Source of the DNA: Streptomyces avermitilis MA-4680 = NBRC 14893
Lineage (GTDB): Bacteria > Actinomycetota > Actinomycetes > Streptomycetales > Streptomycetaceae
Length of the DNA: 64,000 bases
Assembly (NCBI RefSeq): GCF_000009765.2
Contig: NC_003155.5
Location: 2,046,001 to 2,110,000 of the forward strand
Direction: 5' to 3'
In this document: positions 45,029-53,743 of the stretch, piece by piece
How positions within the stretch are numbered: the stretch's first letter is position 1
Layout: each line of letters opens with the position of its first letter
The notes under the pieces: model-generated
The model's input: the letters and a program-made list of their open reading frames with translations, nothing else
The model's database searches: none
What the model was told of the DNA's origin: nothing
Translations under genes and position numbers: made by a program

Positions 45029-45643
45029 TCAGGTGAGGCCGAGTGCCGGGAGCACGGCGGCCTCCACAAAGCGTGCGAGGTACTCCTCGTCCGCGTACTG
45101 CCCCTCCAGGACGGGGCGGACGCGCAGGACACCGAGAAGCTGTGCGGGGATGTACTCCAGCGCCGGATGGTCGGCGGCGATCTCGCCGCGCTCGACTCCG
45201 CGCCGGATCATCTCCTGGAGCGCCTCGATCTCGGGCTCGACGAGCGCGTCGCGCAGCGCCTGCTGGAGTTCCTCGTCCTGCATCACGGCATGGCCGAGCG
45301 CCTGGAGCAGCTGGGTGTCACGGCCGGACCAGGTGCCCGCCGCCCGTGCCGCCTCGCGCAGGTCTCCGGCCAGCGAGCCGGTGTCGATCCCGGAGAACCG
45401 CACCTGCCGGTTGGCGCGCAGGGCGGCGGCCACGAACTGGGGCTTCGTCTTCCACTGCCGGTAGAGCGTCGACTTGCTGCACCGGGTGCTGGCGGCGACG
45501 CCCTCCATGGTGAGCGCGTCGTAGCCGCATTCACGGATCTGTTCGAGCACGGCGTCGAAGAACTCCTGCTCACGCTCAGGCGTGATCTTGGAGCGGCGCG
45601 AGGCGACGACCGTCTCCGGTCCGTCCGCTGCCTGCGACGTCAT
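45029..45643 (-). CDS. TetR-family transcriptional regulator
   Basis: A 204-residue TetR protein. The HTH lies at about 38-62 (LTMEGVAASTRCSKSTLYRQW), with the C-terminal TetR_C-type ligand domain beyond. The ATG has GGAG nine bases upstream. It diverges from the PAP2-EamA pair across a mirrored repeat array, so it probably represses both itself and that pair (inference). The ligand is unknown. Confidence 0.87.
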   Translation of the reverse strand: MTSQAADGPETVVASRRSKITPEREQEFFDAVLEQIRECGYDALTMEGVAASTRCSKSTLYRQWKTKPQFVAAALRANRQVRFSGIDTGSLAGDLREAARAAGTWSGRDTQLLQALGHAVMQDEELQQALRDALVEPEIEALQEMIRRGVERGEIAADHPALEYIPAQLLGVLRVRPVLEGQYADEEYLARFVEAAVLPALGLT

Positions 45644-45702
45644 GGCTCTGCTCCTCGCTCGTAGTGCCGGTCGCGATCCCGTTTCCGTGGCCCGCCTCAC
45701 AA

Positions 45703-45780
45703 GAGTATATCGATACGTCAGTGTACCGGTACGCGGCCGTATCGGTACACTGGCGTATCGGTACACTGTCGTATCGATGA
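45703..45780. promoter_or_regulatory. Mirrored 16-bp operator array between tetR and PAP2 genes
   Basis: CGTATCGGTACACTG occurs at 45738-45752 and 45754-45768, with a partial third copy (CGTATCGATG) at 45770-45779, at a period of 16. On the other side of 45735 the same units run inverted: CAGTGTACCGGTACG at 45719-45733 and ATCGATACG at 45709-45717. The whole is a dyad of arrays covering the start region of both divergent genes. Confidence 0.75.
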
Positions 45781-45874
45781 GCCTTGGACAGGACCCACTC
45801 CCCTGCCGAGTGGACCTTGTCCTGGGCTCACCGCGCATCACCTCAAGCAAGAACGTCAGCAAAGGGGCCCGGGG

Positions 45875-46885
45875 ATGGATTCCCTGACGGAGCCTGATCC
45901 AGAAGGGGCAGCCGCGGTCCAGCGGCCGCCCCTCGTCCGTGAGCTCCTGCTCGTCGCGGGGCTCTTCGTCGTCTACAAAGTGGGCCGGCAGCTGGCGAAC
46001 GGCCACACCGGCGAGGCCTTCCACAACGCACAGCGGGTGTGGGACGGGGAGCGCGCCCTGCGTCTGCCGGACGAGGGCGCCGTGCAGTCCGCACTGCTGC
46101 ACGGCGACGCCCTCGTCCACGTCGCCAACACCTACTACGCGGTCGTGCACTTCCCGGCCACCGCGGCCTTCCTGGTCTGGCTGTACCTGCGGCGCCCCGG
46201 CCACTACCTGTGGGCCCGCCGGGTCCTCGCCGTACTCACCGCCGCCGCGCTGGTGCTGCACCTGACGTTCCCGCTCGCCCCGCCGCGGCTGCTGGCGGCG
46301 GCCGGCCTGGTGGACACCGCGCAGGTGTACGGACCGTCGGTCTACGGGGGGAACCCGGAGACCGACTCGATGGCGAACCAGTTCGCCGCGATGCCGTCGC
46401 TGCACTTCGGCTGGGCGCTGATGGTGGCGATCGGACTGATCGCCGCGACCCGGTCCCGCTGGCGCCCGCTGTGGCTGCTGCATCCGCTGCTGACCCTGAT
46501 GGTGATCGTCGGAACGGCGAACCACTACTGGCTGGACGCGGGCGTGGCGGCGGCGCTGCTCGGCATCGCGCTCGCGGTGATCCACGCGCCGGTCCGGACG
46601 GCCGCGGCGGCGGACCGCACGCCCGCGCCCGCGGACATCGCCGTCCCGGCGACGGGGCTCACGGCACCGGCGGGCGACGCCGCACCGCCGCTCGCCGGCC
46701 TGGCGGGCCACGTCGTGCCGGCGCCCGTGGGGGCCGCGCCGTCCACGGGTGGCAGCGGCCTCGTGGGAGCACGCCGAGCGGAAGCCGAACGAGTCGGAGC
46801 GAGCCCAGCGGAAGCGAACCCAGCGAAAGCGAGCCGAGCGGGAGCGGAACGCGTGGGAACGGAACGAGTGGGAGCGGGCCGGTGA
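45875..46885 (+). CDS. PAP2-family membrane phosphatase (inositol-phosphotransferase-like)
   Basis: A 336-residue integral membrane protein with about five or six helices up to residue 235. The PAP2 motifs are seen as MPSLHFGW (His of the phosphatase) and NHYWLDAGV. The type resembles actinobacterial AUR1-like enzymes acting on lipid-linked phosphates. The last 100 residues are a low-complexity Ala/Glu/Arg tail with AERVG repeats, probably cytoplasmic and disordered. The ATG follows AAAGGGG. Its stop overlaps the next start (GTGA). Confidence 0.85.
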   Translation: MDSLTEPDPEGAAAVQRPPLVRELLLVAGLFVVYKVGRQLANGHTGEAFHNAQRVWDGERALRLPDEGAVQSALLHGDALVHVANTYYAVVHFPATAAFLVWLYLRRPGHYLWARRVLAVLTAAALVLHLTFPLAPPRLLAAAGLVDTAQVYGPSVYGGNPETDSMANQFAAMPSLHFGWALMVAIGLIAATRSRWRPLWLLHPLLTLMVIVGTANHYWLDAGVAAALLGIALAVIHAPVRTAAAADRTPAPADIAVPATGLTAPAGDAAPPLAGLAGHVVPAPVGAAPSTGGSGLVGARRAEAERVGASPAEANPAKASRAGAERVGTERVGAGR

Positions 46886-47826
46886 ACGCCACCCTCGTCG
46901 CCATCGTCCTGTCCCTGTTCTCCGCCGTCGCGTACGCGGCCGCCGCGGTGGCCCAGGAGCGGCTCGCCGCCCGGAACACCGACACGGGTGCGCTGCGTCT
47001 GCTCGGCGACACCGCCTGGTGGTGGTCGGTCGCGCTCAACGCCTCGGCCGCGCTGCTGCACGTCGCCGCGCTCAAGTACGGGCCGCTGACCCTGGTGCAG
47101 CCGCTCGGCGCGCTGACCCTGGTGGCCGCGGTGCCGCTCGGGGCCCGGGTCGCCGGGCGGCGGGTCAGCGCGGTCGAGTGGCGCGGCACGGCGCTCACCC
47201 TGATCGGCCTGGCCGCGCTGCTCGTCACCGCGTCCGGGCCGGCGCCCGACGATGTGCTGACGGTGCCGGAGGCGCTGGCCGTCGCCGGTGCCACCGCGGT
47301 GCTGATCGGCGGCCTGTCGCGGCCGGGAGCGCGGCCGGGGCTGCGGCACGCGACCGCCTCCGGGTTCGCGTCGGGTGTCGCCTCGGCCCTCACCCAGACG
47401 GTGACGGTGGCCGCGACGGACCGCTCGGACTCGCTGCTGAGCGCCCAAGTGATCGTGGTGACCCTGCTCGTGGCGGCCTTCGCGGCGGGTGGCCTGCTGC
47501 TGTCGCAGACCGCGTACCAGGGCGGTCTCGGCGCTCCGCTCGCCGTCGTGACGCTCGCCAATCCGGTGGCCGCCTCGGTGATCGGCCTGTCCCTGCTCGG
47601 CGAACGCCTCGAGGGCGGCCCGACGGGTGTGCTGCTGGCGTTCGTGGGAGCGGCGATCGCGGCATGGGGCGTGGTGACGCTGTCCCGGTCGGCGCCCGCG
47701 CCCGCGCCCGTGGCGGACGACGACCACCCGGTCGCGGCGGTGCTGGCGCTGGAGCCCGGATCAGCGGCGTACGAACCCTCGTTGCTGCCCCAGCAGCCGA
47801 ACCCCGGCCATCTGACGGCTCACTAG
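46882..47826 (+). CDS. DMT-superfamily (EamA-like) transporter
   Basis: A 314-residue protein with about nine to ten hydrophobic helices, an internal duplication and the NPVAASVIGLSLLGERLEGG segment near the end, as in EamA-type drug/metabolite transporters. The substrate is unknown. The GTG overlaps the PAP2 stop, and GGGAG lies seven bases upstream. A role with PAP2 in envelope lipid traffic is possible but only inferred from coupling. Confidence 0.82.
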   Translation: MNATLVAIVLSLFSAVAYAAAAVAQERLAARNTDTGALRLLGDTAWWWSVALNASAALLHVAALKYGPLTLVQPLGALTLVAAVPLGARVAGRRVSAVEWRGTALTLIGLAALLVTASGPAPDDVLTVPEALAVAGATAVLIGGLSRPGARPGLRHATASGFASGVASALTQTVTVAATDRSDSLLSAQVIVVTLLVAAFAAGGLLLSQTAYQGGLGAPLAVVTLANPVAASVIGLSLLGERLEGGPTGVLLAFVGAAIAAWGVVTLSRSAPAPAPVADDDHPVAAVLALEPGSAAYEPSLLPQQPNPGHLTAH

Positions 47827-47848
47827 TGCCGCAACGGGCAACGACGGC

Positions 47849-47884
47849 GGAAGGGCGGTTGCGGAGATCCGCAACCGCCCTTCC
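47849..47884. terminator. Bidirectional terminator, 17-bp perfect stem
   Basis: GGAAGGGCGGTTGCGGA at 47849-47865 and its exact complement at 47868-47884 lie between the convergent EamA-like and scramblase-like genes. Confidence 0.88.
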
Positions 47885-47916
47885 TCATGTCGAGCGCCGC
47901 ATGCCGAACGGCTGTG

Positions 47917-48774
47917 TCAGCCGAGCCCCCGGGAGTCCTGCTTGAGCGCCGTGTCGACGGTCAGCGCCGTCGCCACGACGAGGCTCAGCAGGGGTTCGGG
48001 GAGCTGGAAGTGGATCTGCAGGACGTAGTTGTCCGCGGTCGTGAACATCGTCTTGGCGAGGCCTTCCCAGGTCTTGGTGATCCTGGCGACCTCGTTGCCC
48101 GCGTGGTCGACGATCGCGAAGTTCCAGGCCCGCCAGTTCTCCGCCTTGATCGCACCGACCTGCTGGCCGTCGACGTTCATCGCGAAGTTGATCTTTCCGA
48201 TCATGTTCTGCTGAACGATCTCACCGACGGGCGAGCCGTCCGGACGCGACACGATCACCCGCGACTTGAAGATCTTCGCGGGGCGGGTCAGCAGCAGCTG
48301 CGGCTGACCGTACGCGTCACGGATCTCCAGCTTGTGGGTCATGAACTGGTCGACGCTGGAGACGAAGCGCAGGACCTTCTTGAAGGCGTTCTGCCCGACC
48401 TCGGTGACCGAGCCGAGCTGGTTGCCGTTCTGGTCCATGACCTTGTACTCGTTGGTCACCTCGATCAGCTTGGCCTTCTGGTTCACCACCAGGACCGGCT
48501 CGGTGAACAGCGTGCCGCCGCCGACCGCGCCGGCCGCGACCCCGGCCTCCTGCTGCACCTGACGCTGCACGCGCCGGTCGGGAGCCGGGGCGGCCTGCTG
48601 GGCGTACGCCTGCTGGGGCTGCTGCGCCTGCTGCGGTACCTGCGGCGCACCTTGGGCCTGCTGGTCCGCATTCGTGTGGTCGGTCCACTGAGCACCGTCC
48701 CAGTAACGCAGCGTCTGGGGCGCCCCGTGCGGATCCGGGTACCAACCTGCAGGAGTGTTCGAATGCGTGGTCAC
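47917..48774 (-). CDS. DUF2510 / phospholipid-scramblase-related (LURP-like) protein
   Basis: A 285-residue protein with N-terminal DUF2510 (AGWYPDPHGAPQTLRYWDGAQWTDH), a Gln/Ala/Pro-rich linker (about 35-72) and a C-terminal tubby/scramblase-like beta-barrel domain (LFTEPVLVVNQKAKLIEVTNEYKVMD onwards). The lipid or membrane role is inferred from the fold. The GTG start places DUF2510 at the N-terminus. It is the second DUF2510 protein within 4 kb. Confidence 0.83.
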   Translation of the reverse strand: MTTHSNTPAGWYPDPHGAPQTLRYWDGAQWTDHTNADQQAQGAPQVPQQAQQPQQAYAQQAAPAPDRRVQRQVQQEAGVAAGAVGGGTLFTEPVLVVNQKAKLIEVTNEYKVMDQNGNQLGSVTEVGQNAFKKVLRFVSSVDQFMTHKLEIRDAYGQPQLLLTRPAKIFKSRVIVSRPDGSPVGEIVQQNMIGKINFAMNVDGQQVGAIKAENWRAWNFAIVDHAGNEVARITKTWEGLAKTMFTTADNYVLQIHFQLPEPLLSLVVATALTVDTALKQDSRGLG

Positions 48775-48826
48775 CGGGGCACACTACCGCGAGACGGCCG
48801 GAAGGCAACCAGCAGTTGGGGAACCA

Positions 48827-50878
48827 TCAGTCGGTGACGATCGCCGGGTCGCTCACACCGGGCAGACCGTTCTCGACATGTCCGGCGAACCGGCGCAGAA
48901 AGCCCGCGTCCGCGTCGGACACGACGGTCAGGTCGTACCAGCGCCTGGCGGCCCGCAGATCCACCGTGTGCTTGACGGTCGCGCCCGGACGCACCTTGAA
49001 GGACCGCGGCTTTCCGCCATAGCCGTCGGTGAGCTCGAGGCGGACCGTACCGGGCCCCTTGTTGGTGAAGACCAGCCGCACATCGCTTCCGACGTGCCGC
49101 GCGGTGACCTCGGGCCCGGCGGCCCCGCCGGGGCCCTTGAACACGCGCAGGAAGCCGTTCGGGCCGTGCACGGTCAGGTCGTACGAGCCGTTCGAGTACG
49201 CCGAGTTCCAGGTGTCCGACACGGTCTTGCCGGCCTCGGTGGTGTACGTCCACGGGCCGTCCGTACGGTTGCCGGACGTGACCAGGAAGGCGGCACCGGC
49301 CCGGGCCCCGGAGGCGAAGGTGAGCGTGAACTTCCCGGCCGCCGCGTCCGCCGAACCGTCCACCAGGGGCGCGTACCGGAGCGGGCGGGCCGGGCGCGAG
49401 CCGCGCTCCTGCCGGGGCAGGGCGGGGTGGGCGGGCGGGGTCGGCACATAGTCGGGGTGGCGGTCGTGGTCCGGCGGCCGGTATCCGTCGGTGGCGGGCA
49501 GCGCGACCGGCTTGGTGTCCTTGCGGGAGAAGTCGAAGGCCGACGTCAGATCGCCGCAGACCGCGCGCCGCCAGGGCGAGATGTTGGGCTCGTGCACGCC
49601 GAAGCGGCGCTCCATGAACCGGATGACCGAGGTGTGGTCGAGGGTCTCGGAGCAGACGTAACCGCCCTTGCTCCAGGGCGAGACGACGAGCATCGGCACC
49701 CGCTGGCCGAGCCCGTACGGTCCGGCGGCGTGGCTCGCGTCACCCTTGAAGAGGTCCGGGCCGACGTCGACCGTGGACTTGCCCTGCGCGGCGGACTGCG
49801 GCGGGAACGGCGGCACCAGGTGGTCGAAGAAGCCGTCGTTCTCGTCGTAGGTGACGAACAACGCGGTCTTCGCCCACACCTTGGGGTCGGAGGTGAGCGC
49901 GTCCAGGACCTGGGCGACGTACCAGGCACCGTAGTTCGCGGGCCAGTTGGGGTGCTCGGTGAAGGCCTCGGGGGCGACGATCCACGAGATCTCGGGCAGC
50001 TTGCCGCCCTTGACGTCCGCCGTCAGCTGGTCGAAGAAGCCCTCGCCCTTGCGGGCGTCGGTGCCGGTGCGGGCCTTGTCGTACAGCGGGTCACCGGGCT
50101 TGGCGTTGCGGTACTGGTCGAAGTACAGCAGGGAGTTGTCGCCGTAGTTGCCACGGTAGGCGTCGGGTATCCAGCCCCAGGAGCCGTTCGCGTCGAGACC
50201 GTCGCCGACGTCCTGGTAGATCTTCCAGGAGACGCCGGCCGCTTCGAGACGCTCGGGGTAGGTCGTCCAGCTGTAGCCGGCCTCCTCGTTGCCGAGGACC
50301 GGGCCGCCGCCCTTGCCGTCGTTGCCCGTGTAGCCCGTCCACAGGTAGTAGCGGTTCGGGTCGGTGGAGCCGATGAACGAACAGTGGTACGCGTCGCAGA
50401 TGGTGAAGCTGTCGGCGAGCGCGTAGTGGAACGGGATGTCGTCGCGCGTCAGGTACGCCATCGTGGTCGCCGACTTGGCAGGCACCCACTTGTCGTACTT
50501 GCCCTGGTTGAAGGCGGAGTGTCCGTCGCTCCAGCCGTGCGGAAGGTCCTGGATGAACTGCAGGCCCAGGTCGTCCGCGTCGGGATGGAAGGGGAGCACG
50601 TCCTTCGCGCCGTCCGACTGGTTCCAGACCGGCTTGCCGTTCGCCTGGGCGGCCGGGCGCGGGTCGCCGAAGCCGCGGACGCCTCTCAGTGAGCCGAAGT
50701 AGTGGTCGAAGGAGCGGTTCTCCTGCATGAGGACGACGATGTGCTCGACGTCCTCGATCGTCCCGGAGCTGTGGTGCGCGGGCAGCGCCGCGGCGCGCTC
50801 GATGCTGTTGGACAGCGCGGTGAAGGCGGCGGTGCCACCCGCGAGTTGAAGGAAGCGGCGCCGGTTGACTTCGGGCAT
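48827..50878 (-). CDS. Tat-secreted phospholipase C, phosphocholine-specific type
   Basis: A 683-residue exported phosphoesterase. The twin-arginine signal NRRRFLQLAGG (residues 5-15) starts it. The catalytic domain (about 45-460) has HIVVLMQENRSFDHYFG, DPNRYYLWTG and FVTYDENDGFFDH, as in the PLC/AcpA family. Two C-terminal bacterial PLC beta domains (DUF756, about 500-680) follow. It would release phosphate-bearing headgroups from lipids outside the cell. No PHO box was visible. The ATG has AGAGG upstream. Confidence 0.9.
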   Translation of the reverse strand: MPEVNRRRFLQLAGGTAAFTALSNSIERAAALPAHHSSGTIEDVEHIVVLMQENRSFDHYFGSLRGVRGFGDPRPAAQANGKPVWNQSDGAKDVLPFHPDADDLGLQFIQDLPHGWSDGHSAFNQGKYDKWVPAKSATTMAYLTRDDIPFHYALADSFTICDAYHCSFIGSTDPNRYYLWTGYTGNDGKGGGPVLGNEEAGYSWTTYPERLEAAGVSWKIYQDVGDGLDANGSWGWIPDAYRGNYGDNSLLYFDQYRNAKPGDPLYDKARTGTDARKGEGFFDQLTADVKGGKLPEISWIVAPEAFTEHPNWPANYGAWYVAQVLDALTSDPKVWAKTALFVTYDENDGFFDHLVPPFPPQSAAQGKSTVDVGPDLFKGDASHAAGPYGLGQRVPMLVVSPWSKGGYVCSETLDHTSVIRFMERRFGVHEPNISPWRRAVCGDLTSAFDFSRKDTKPVALPATDGYRPPDHDRHPDYVPTPPAHPALPRQERGSRPARPLRYAPLVDGSADAAAGKFTLTFASGARAGAAFLVTSGNRTDGPWTYTTEAGKTVSDTWNSAYSNGSYDLTVHGPNGFLRVFKGPGGAAGPEVTARHVGSDVRLVFTNKGPGTVRLELTDGYGGKPRSFKVRPGATVKHTVDLRAARRWYDLTVVSDADAGFLRRFAGHVENGLPGVSDPAIVTD

Positions 50879-51185
50879 GAGTGAGGGACCTCTCGTCCTG
50901 AGGACTTCCACGGGCGGGATCGTGACGGAATGCGCGCGGTTGGAGTGTTCCAAGAGCACCAAACGTCAGGGAAGGGTCTGGTGGCACCCATGTGAAAGTC
51001 GCCGGTACGTGAGGTGTGCGTCGGGCCAAAACCTCTCAAAGGAGCCGCGCCGGGATAGTGGTCGAGCGCGGGGAGGCCGTCGCGGGCGTATGTCGTCGGG
51101 CATCCGTCCCCGTGCGATTCACGATCCTCGCCGTCGAACGCCGTGGTCGAAGCGTTCCTCGTGATGCCGGGACAGGCCCCGTCCG
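50879..51185. other. 307-base gap without a supported gene
   Basis: The upstream region of the phospholipase C gene. I looked for direct repeats of the PHO-box type, inverted repeats and short coding sequences and found nothing convincing. Confidence 0.5.
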
Positions 51186-51803
51186 TCAGCCATGCCCGCC
51201 GCCCAGGTAGGTGTGCAGGAGGCTGTCGAGCGCGTCCCGTACGTCTGCCTCCCGGGCCACCGTCAGCAGCGCCTCGGCCAGCGCCGACCGGGGTTCGCTG
51301 CGGGCGACGACCAGCCCGACCCGCGGCCCGCGTGCGGGGCCCTCCAGGGGTACGACCCCCATGCCCTCCGGTACGCCGAACATGTGCAGCCAGGCGTGCG
51401 AGATCACGCTGGACCAGCGGCCGCCCGGCAGCTGCGCGTACAGCCCGGCGACGCTGTCCGACTCGATCGCGGGCGTGGCCGTCGCCCCGTCGGCGGCGAA
51501 GCACTCGTCGATGATGCGCCGGTTACGCATCCGCGGGCCGAGCAGGCACAGCGGCAGGGCGGCGGCCTGAGCCCACCGGGCCGTCGGCTGCGCGGCGAGC
51601 GGTCCGTCGACCGGCGTGAGCAGCACGTACCGCTCCTCGTACAGCGGGAAGCGGCGTACGTGGCGGAGCGTGTCGTCGTCCAGGTACGTCATCGCCGCGT
51701 CCAGCTCGAACTCGGTCAGTCCGTCAGTGATGTCGGCCGACGACAGCGACTCCAGGGCGACCCGGGCCCGGGGACTGCGGTCGCAGAACGGGGTGGTGGA
51801 AGG
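51186..51803 (-). pseudogene. LysR-type regulator remnant (effector domain only)
   Basis: Only the C-terminal 200 residues of a LysR regulator are recognisable: from CDRSPRARVALESLSS through DITDGLTEFELDAAMTYLDDD to the normal end. The N-terminal HTH and hinge are absent. Upstream of about 51800 the frame continues into non-homologous sequence that overlaps the Moco gene in another frame. No start codon with a ribosome site fits. It probably once regulated a molybdoenzyme locus, given its neighbours. Confidence 0.65.
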
Positions 51804-51859
51804 GCGGTGAGGCGTCAGCGGCCCACGATCAGCCGTACCGCCCCGTGGAAGCGTCGGCG

Positions 51860-52342
51860 TCAGGTCCACGGGGTGTAGCCGCCGTCCACGCGGATGGCGT
51901 CGATGCCGCTGATGTGCCGGGCGCCGCAGCGGTCCTGGGGCAGCACGAGCTGCGGCCCGGCCCGGTCGAGCGGGGTGCCGTCGATGCTGACCGCGAGCAG
52001 GACGGGGGCGCGTCCGAAGTCCGGGTCGATCTCCGCCCAGGACAGCAGCGCGTGGTGTCCGTCCGCTCCCGTCACGGCGATCAGGAAGCGCAGGCGGTCC
52101 TTGCGGCGGGCGGCGTCGAAGACCGGTCCGGCGTCCGACAGGACGTCGTGCAGCAGCGGCCCTTCGAAGGCGTGGTGCTGTACGCCGCTGGTGGCGCACT
52201 CGAAGCTGACCCGCACCCGATGCCGGGGCCAGGCGAGCAGATCGGACACCGTCAGGCGGGCCGGCCGGGCCAGATCACCGGTGAGGGCGAGTTCCGCCAT
52301 CGCGCCGGCGGCCGTACCGGCAGCTGCGAGGGACTGACTCAC
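51860..52342 (-). CDS. Molybdopterin-dependent oxidoreductase domain protein (sulfite-oxidase fold)
   Basis: A 160-residue protein. It corresponds to the Moco-binding domain of the sulfite oxidase family, with LTVSDLLAWPRHRVRVSFECATSG carrying the candidate molybdenum-ligating Cys and ending with GIDAIRVDGGYTPW. It is small for the family, with no dimerisation domain or haem domain. The GTG start follows GGGAGGTGG. Its place next to a molbindin and modABC supports molybdenum use. It may itself be shortened, since the downstream LysR gene is clearly damaged. Confidence 0.7.
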   Translation of the reverse strand: MSQSLAAAGTAAGAMAELALTGDLARPARLTVSDLLAWPRHRVRVSFECATSGVQHHAFEGPLLHDVLSDAGPVFDAARRKDRLRFLIAVTGADGHHALLSWAEIDPDFGRAPVLLAVSIDGTPLDRAGPQLVLPQDRCGARHISGIDAIRVDGGYTPWT

Positions 52343-52480
52343 GGGCTACCACCTCCCGCAGGACCGTACCCGGACACCCCTCCCGTACAAACGCACATTC
52401 CAACCCTTTGGATCGGAGATCCCGCTTGTGCAATGAGACAGGAGACTTTCCCCTTGCATCTGCGGCAGTATCATCAGCGC

Positions 52481-52867
52481 ATGCACACCTACCGGATCGG
52501 GGATGCGGCCGCCTTGCTCGGTGTCAGCGCCGACACCGTGAGGCGCCTGGTCGACGGCGGGAGACTCACCGCCGAACGCGACGCGACGGGCCGCCGGATC
52601 ATCCCCGGACCGGTCCTCGCGGCCTATGCCCGGCAGTTGCACCGCACGGAGCGGGAGAACGCCGGCTCCTCCGCCCGCAACCGCCTCTCCGGCATCGTCA
52701 CGGACGTGACCCTCGGAGACGTGTCCGCGCAGGTGGAGATCCAGGCCGGGCCGTTCCGGGTGGTGTCCCTGGTCAGCCGCGAGTCGGCTGAGGAACTGAA
52801 GCTGGAACCAGGTGTTCCGGCGGTTGCCGTGATCAAGTCGACCAACGTGGTCGTCGAAAGACCGTAG
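52481..52867 (+). CDS. HTH-TOBE molybdate-binding protein (molbindin-like)
   Basis: A 128-residue protein. Residues 1-55 form a MerR/excisionase-type HTH (YRIGDAAALLGVSADTVRRLVDGG), and residues 65-128 a single TOBE (Mop) domain (SARNRLSGIVTDVTLGDVSAQVEI), which binds molybdate or tungstate. It probably senses molybdate and controls the mod operon that starts 48 bases downstream. No Shine-Dalgarno precedes the ATG. A CAGTAT hexamer lies nine bases upstream, so it may be near-leaderless. Confidence 0.85.
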   Translation: MHTYRIGDAAALLGVSADTVRRLVDGGRLTAERDATGRRIIPGPVLAAYARQLHRTERENAGSSARNRLSGIVTDVTLGDVSAQVEIQAGPFRVVSLVSRESAEELKLEPGVPAVAVIKSTNVVVERP

Positions 52868-52915
52868 AAGAGTCCCGTGGTGGATTCTTCGTCATGTGAC
52901 AGAGGGAGTAGATCC

Positions 52916-53743
52916 GTGATGACCCGTTCCGCGCGCCGGACCCACCGGACCCTGAAGGTGGCCGGTGCGGGAGCCGCCGCGTTGCTGGCCCTGAGCGCCT
53001 GCTCCTCCTCCGACGACTCGTCGACGAAGGCGGACTCCTCCGCATCCGCGTCCTCCTCCGCGAAGCTGTCCGGCACGGTGACCGTGTTCGCCGCGGCCTC
53101 GCTGAAGGAGAGCTTCACGACCCTGGGCAAGGAGTTCGAGAAGGAGCACCCGGGCACGAAGGTGACCTTCAGCTTCGGCGGCAGCGACTCCCTCGCCGCG
53201 AGCATCACCGGCGGCGCCCCGGCCGACGTGTTCGCCTCCGCCAGCCCCAAGACGATGGCGATCGTCACGGATGCGGGCGATGCGTCGGGGACGCCCGCCA
53301 CCTTCGTCCGCAACCAGCTGGAGATCGCCACCCTGCCCGGCAATCCCGACAAGGTGTCCTCCCTCGAGGACCTCACCAAGTCCGGCTTGAAGGTCGTGCT
53401 GTGCGACAAGGAGGTGCCGTGCGGCGCCGCCGCGCAGAAGGCCCTGGACGCCGGCAAGCTCAAGCTCACCCCGGTCTCCTACGAGCAGGACGTCAAGAGC
53501 GCCCTGACGAAGGTGGAGCTGAAGGAGGCCGACGCCGCGGTCGTCTACAAGACGGATGTGAAGGCCGCGGGTGACAAGGTGGAGGGCGTGGAGTTCCCCG
53601 AGTCCGCCAACGCCGTCAACGACTACCCGATCGTCCGGCTCAAGGACACGAAGAACGCCGAGGCGGCCAAGGCGTTCATCGCCCTGGTGCGGTCCGCCGA
53701 AGGCCAGAAGGTCCTGACCGAGGCCGGGTTCCTCAAGCCGTGA
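52916..53743 (+). CDS. modA: Molybdate ABC transporter, substrate-binding lipoprotein
   Basis: A 275-residue lipoprotein with lipobox LSAC (Cys29) and a Ser-rich linker. The ModA fold starts at TVFAAASLKESFTTLG and includes GGSDSLAASITGGAPADVFASA, whose Ser residues hold the oxyanion. GAGGGAG is seven bases before the GTG, and an ATG follows immediately. Its stop overlaps the modB start. Confidence 0.93.
   Translation: MMTRSARRTHRTLKVAGAGAAALLALSACSSSDDSSTKADSSASASSSAKLSGTVTVFAAASLKESFTTLGKEFEKEHPGTKVTFSFGGSDSLAASITGGAPADVFASASPKTMAIVTDAGDASGTPATFVRNQLEIATLPGNPDKVSSLEDLTKSGLKVVLCDKEVPCGAAAQKALDAGKLKLTPVSYEQDVKSALTKVELKEADAAVVYKTDVKAAGDKVEGVEFPESANAVNDYPIVRLKDTKNAEAAKAFIALVRSAEGQKVLTEAGFLKP

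Noticed and set aside
45703..45780. Considered as a CRISPR-like array
   Set aside because: Units are 15-16 bases with no unique spacers and sit in a divergent promoter. An operator array explains them.
50879..51185. PHO boxes upstream of the phospholipase C gene
   Set aside because: No pair of 11-base GTTCACC-like direct repeats could be found on either strand.
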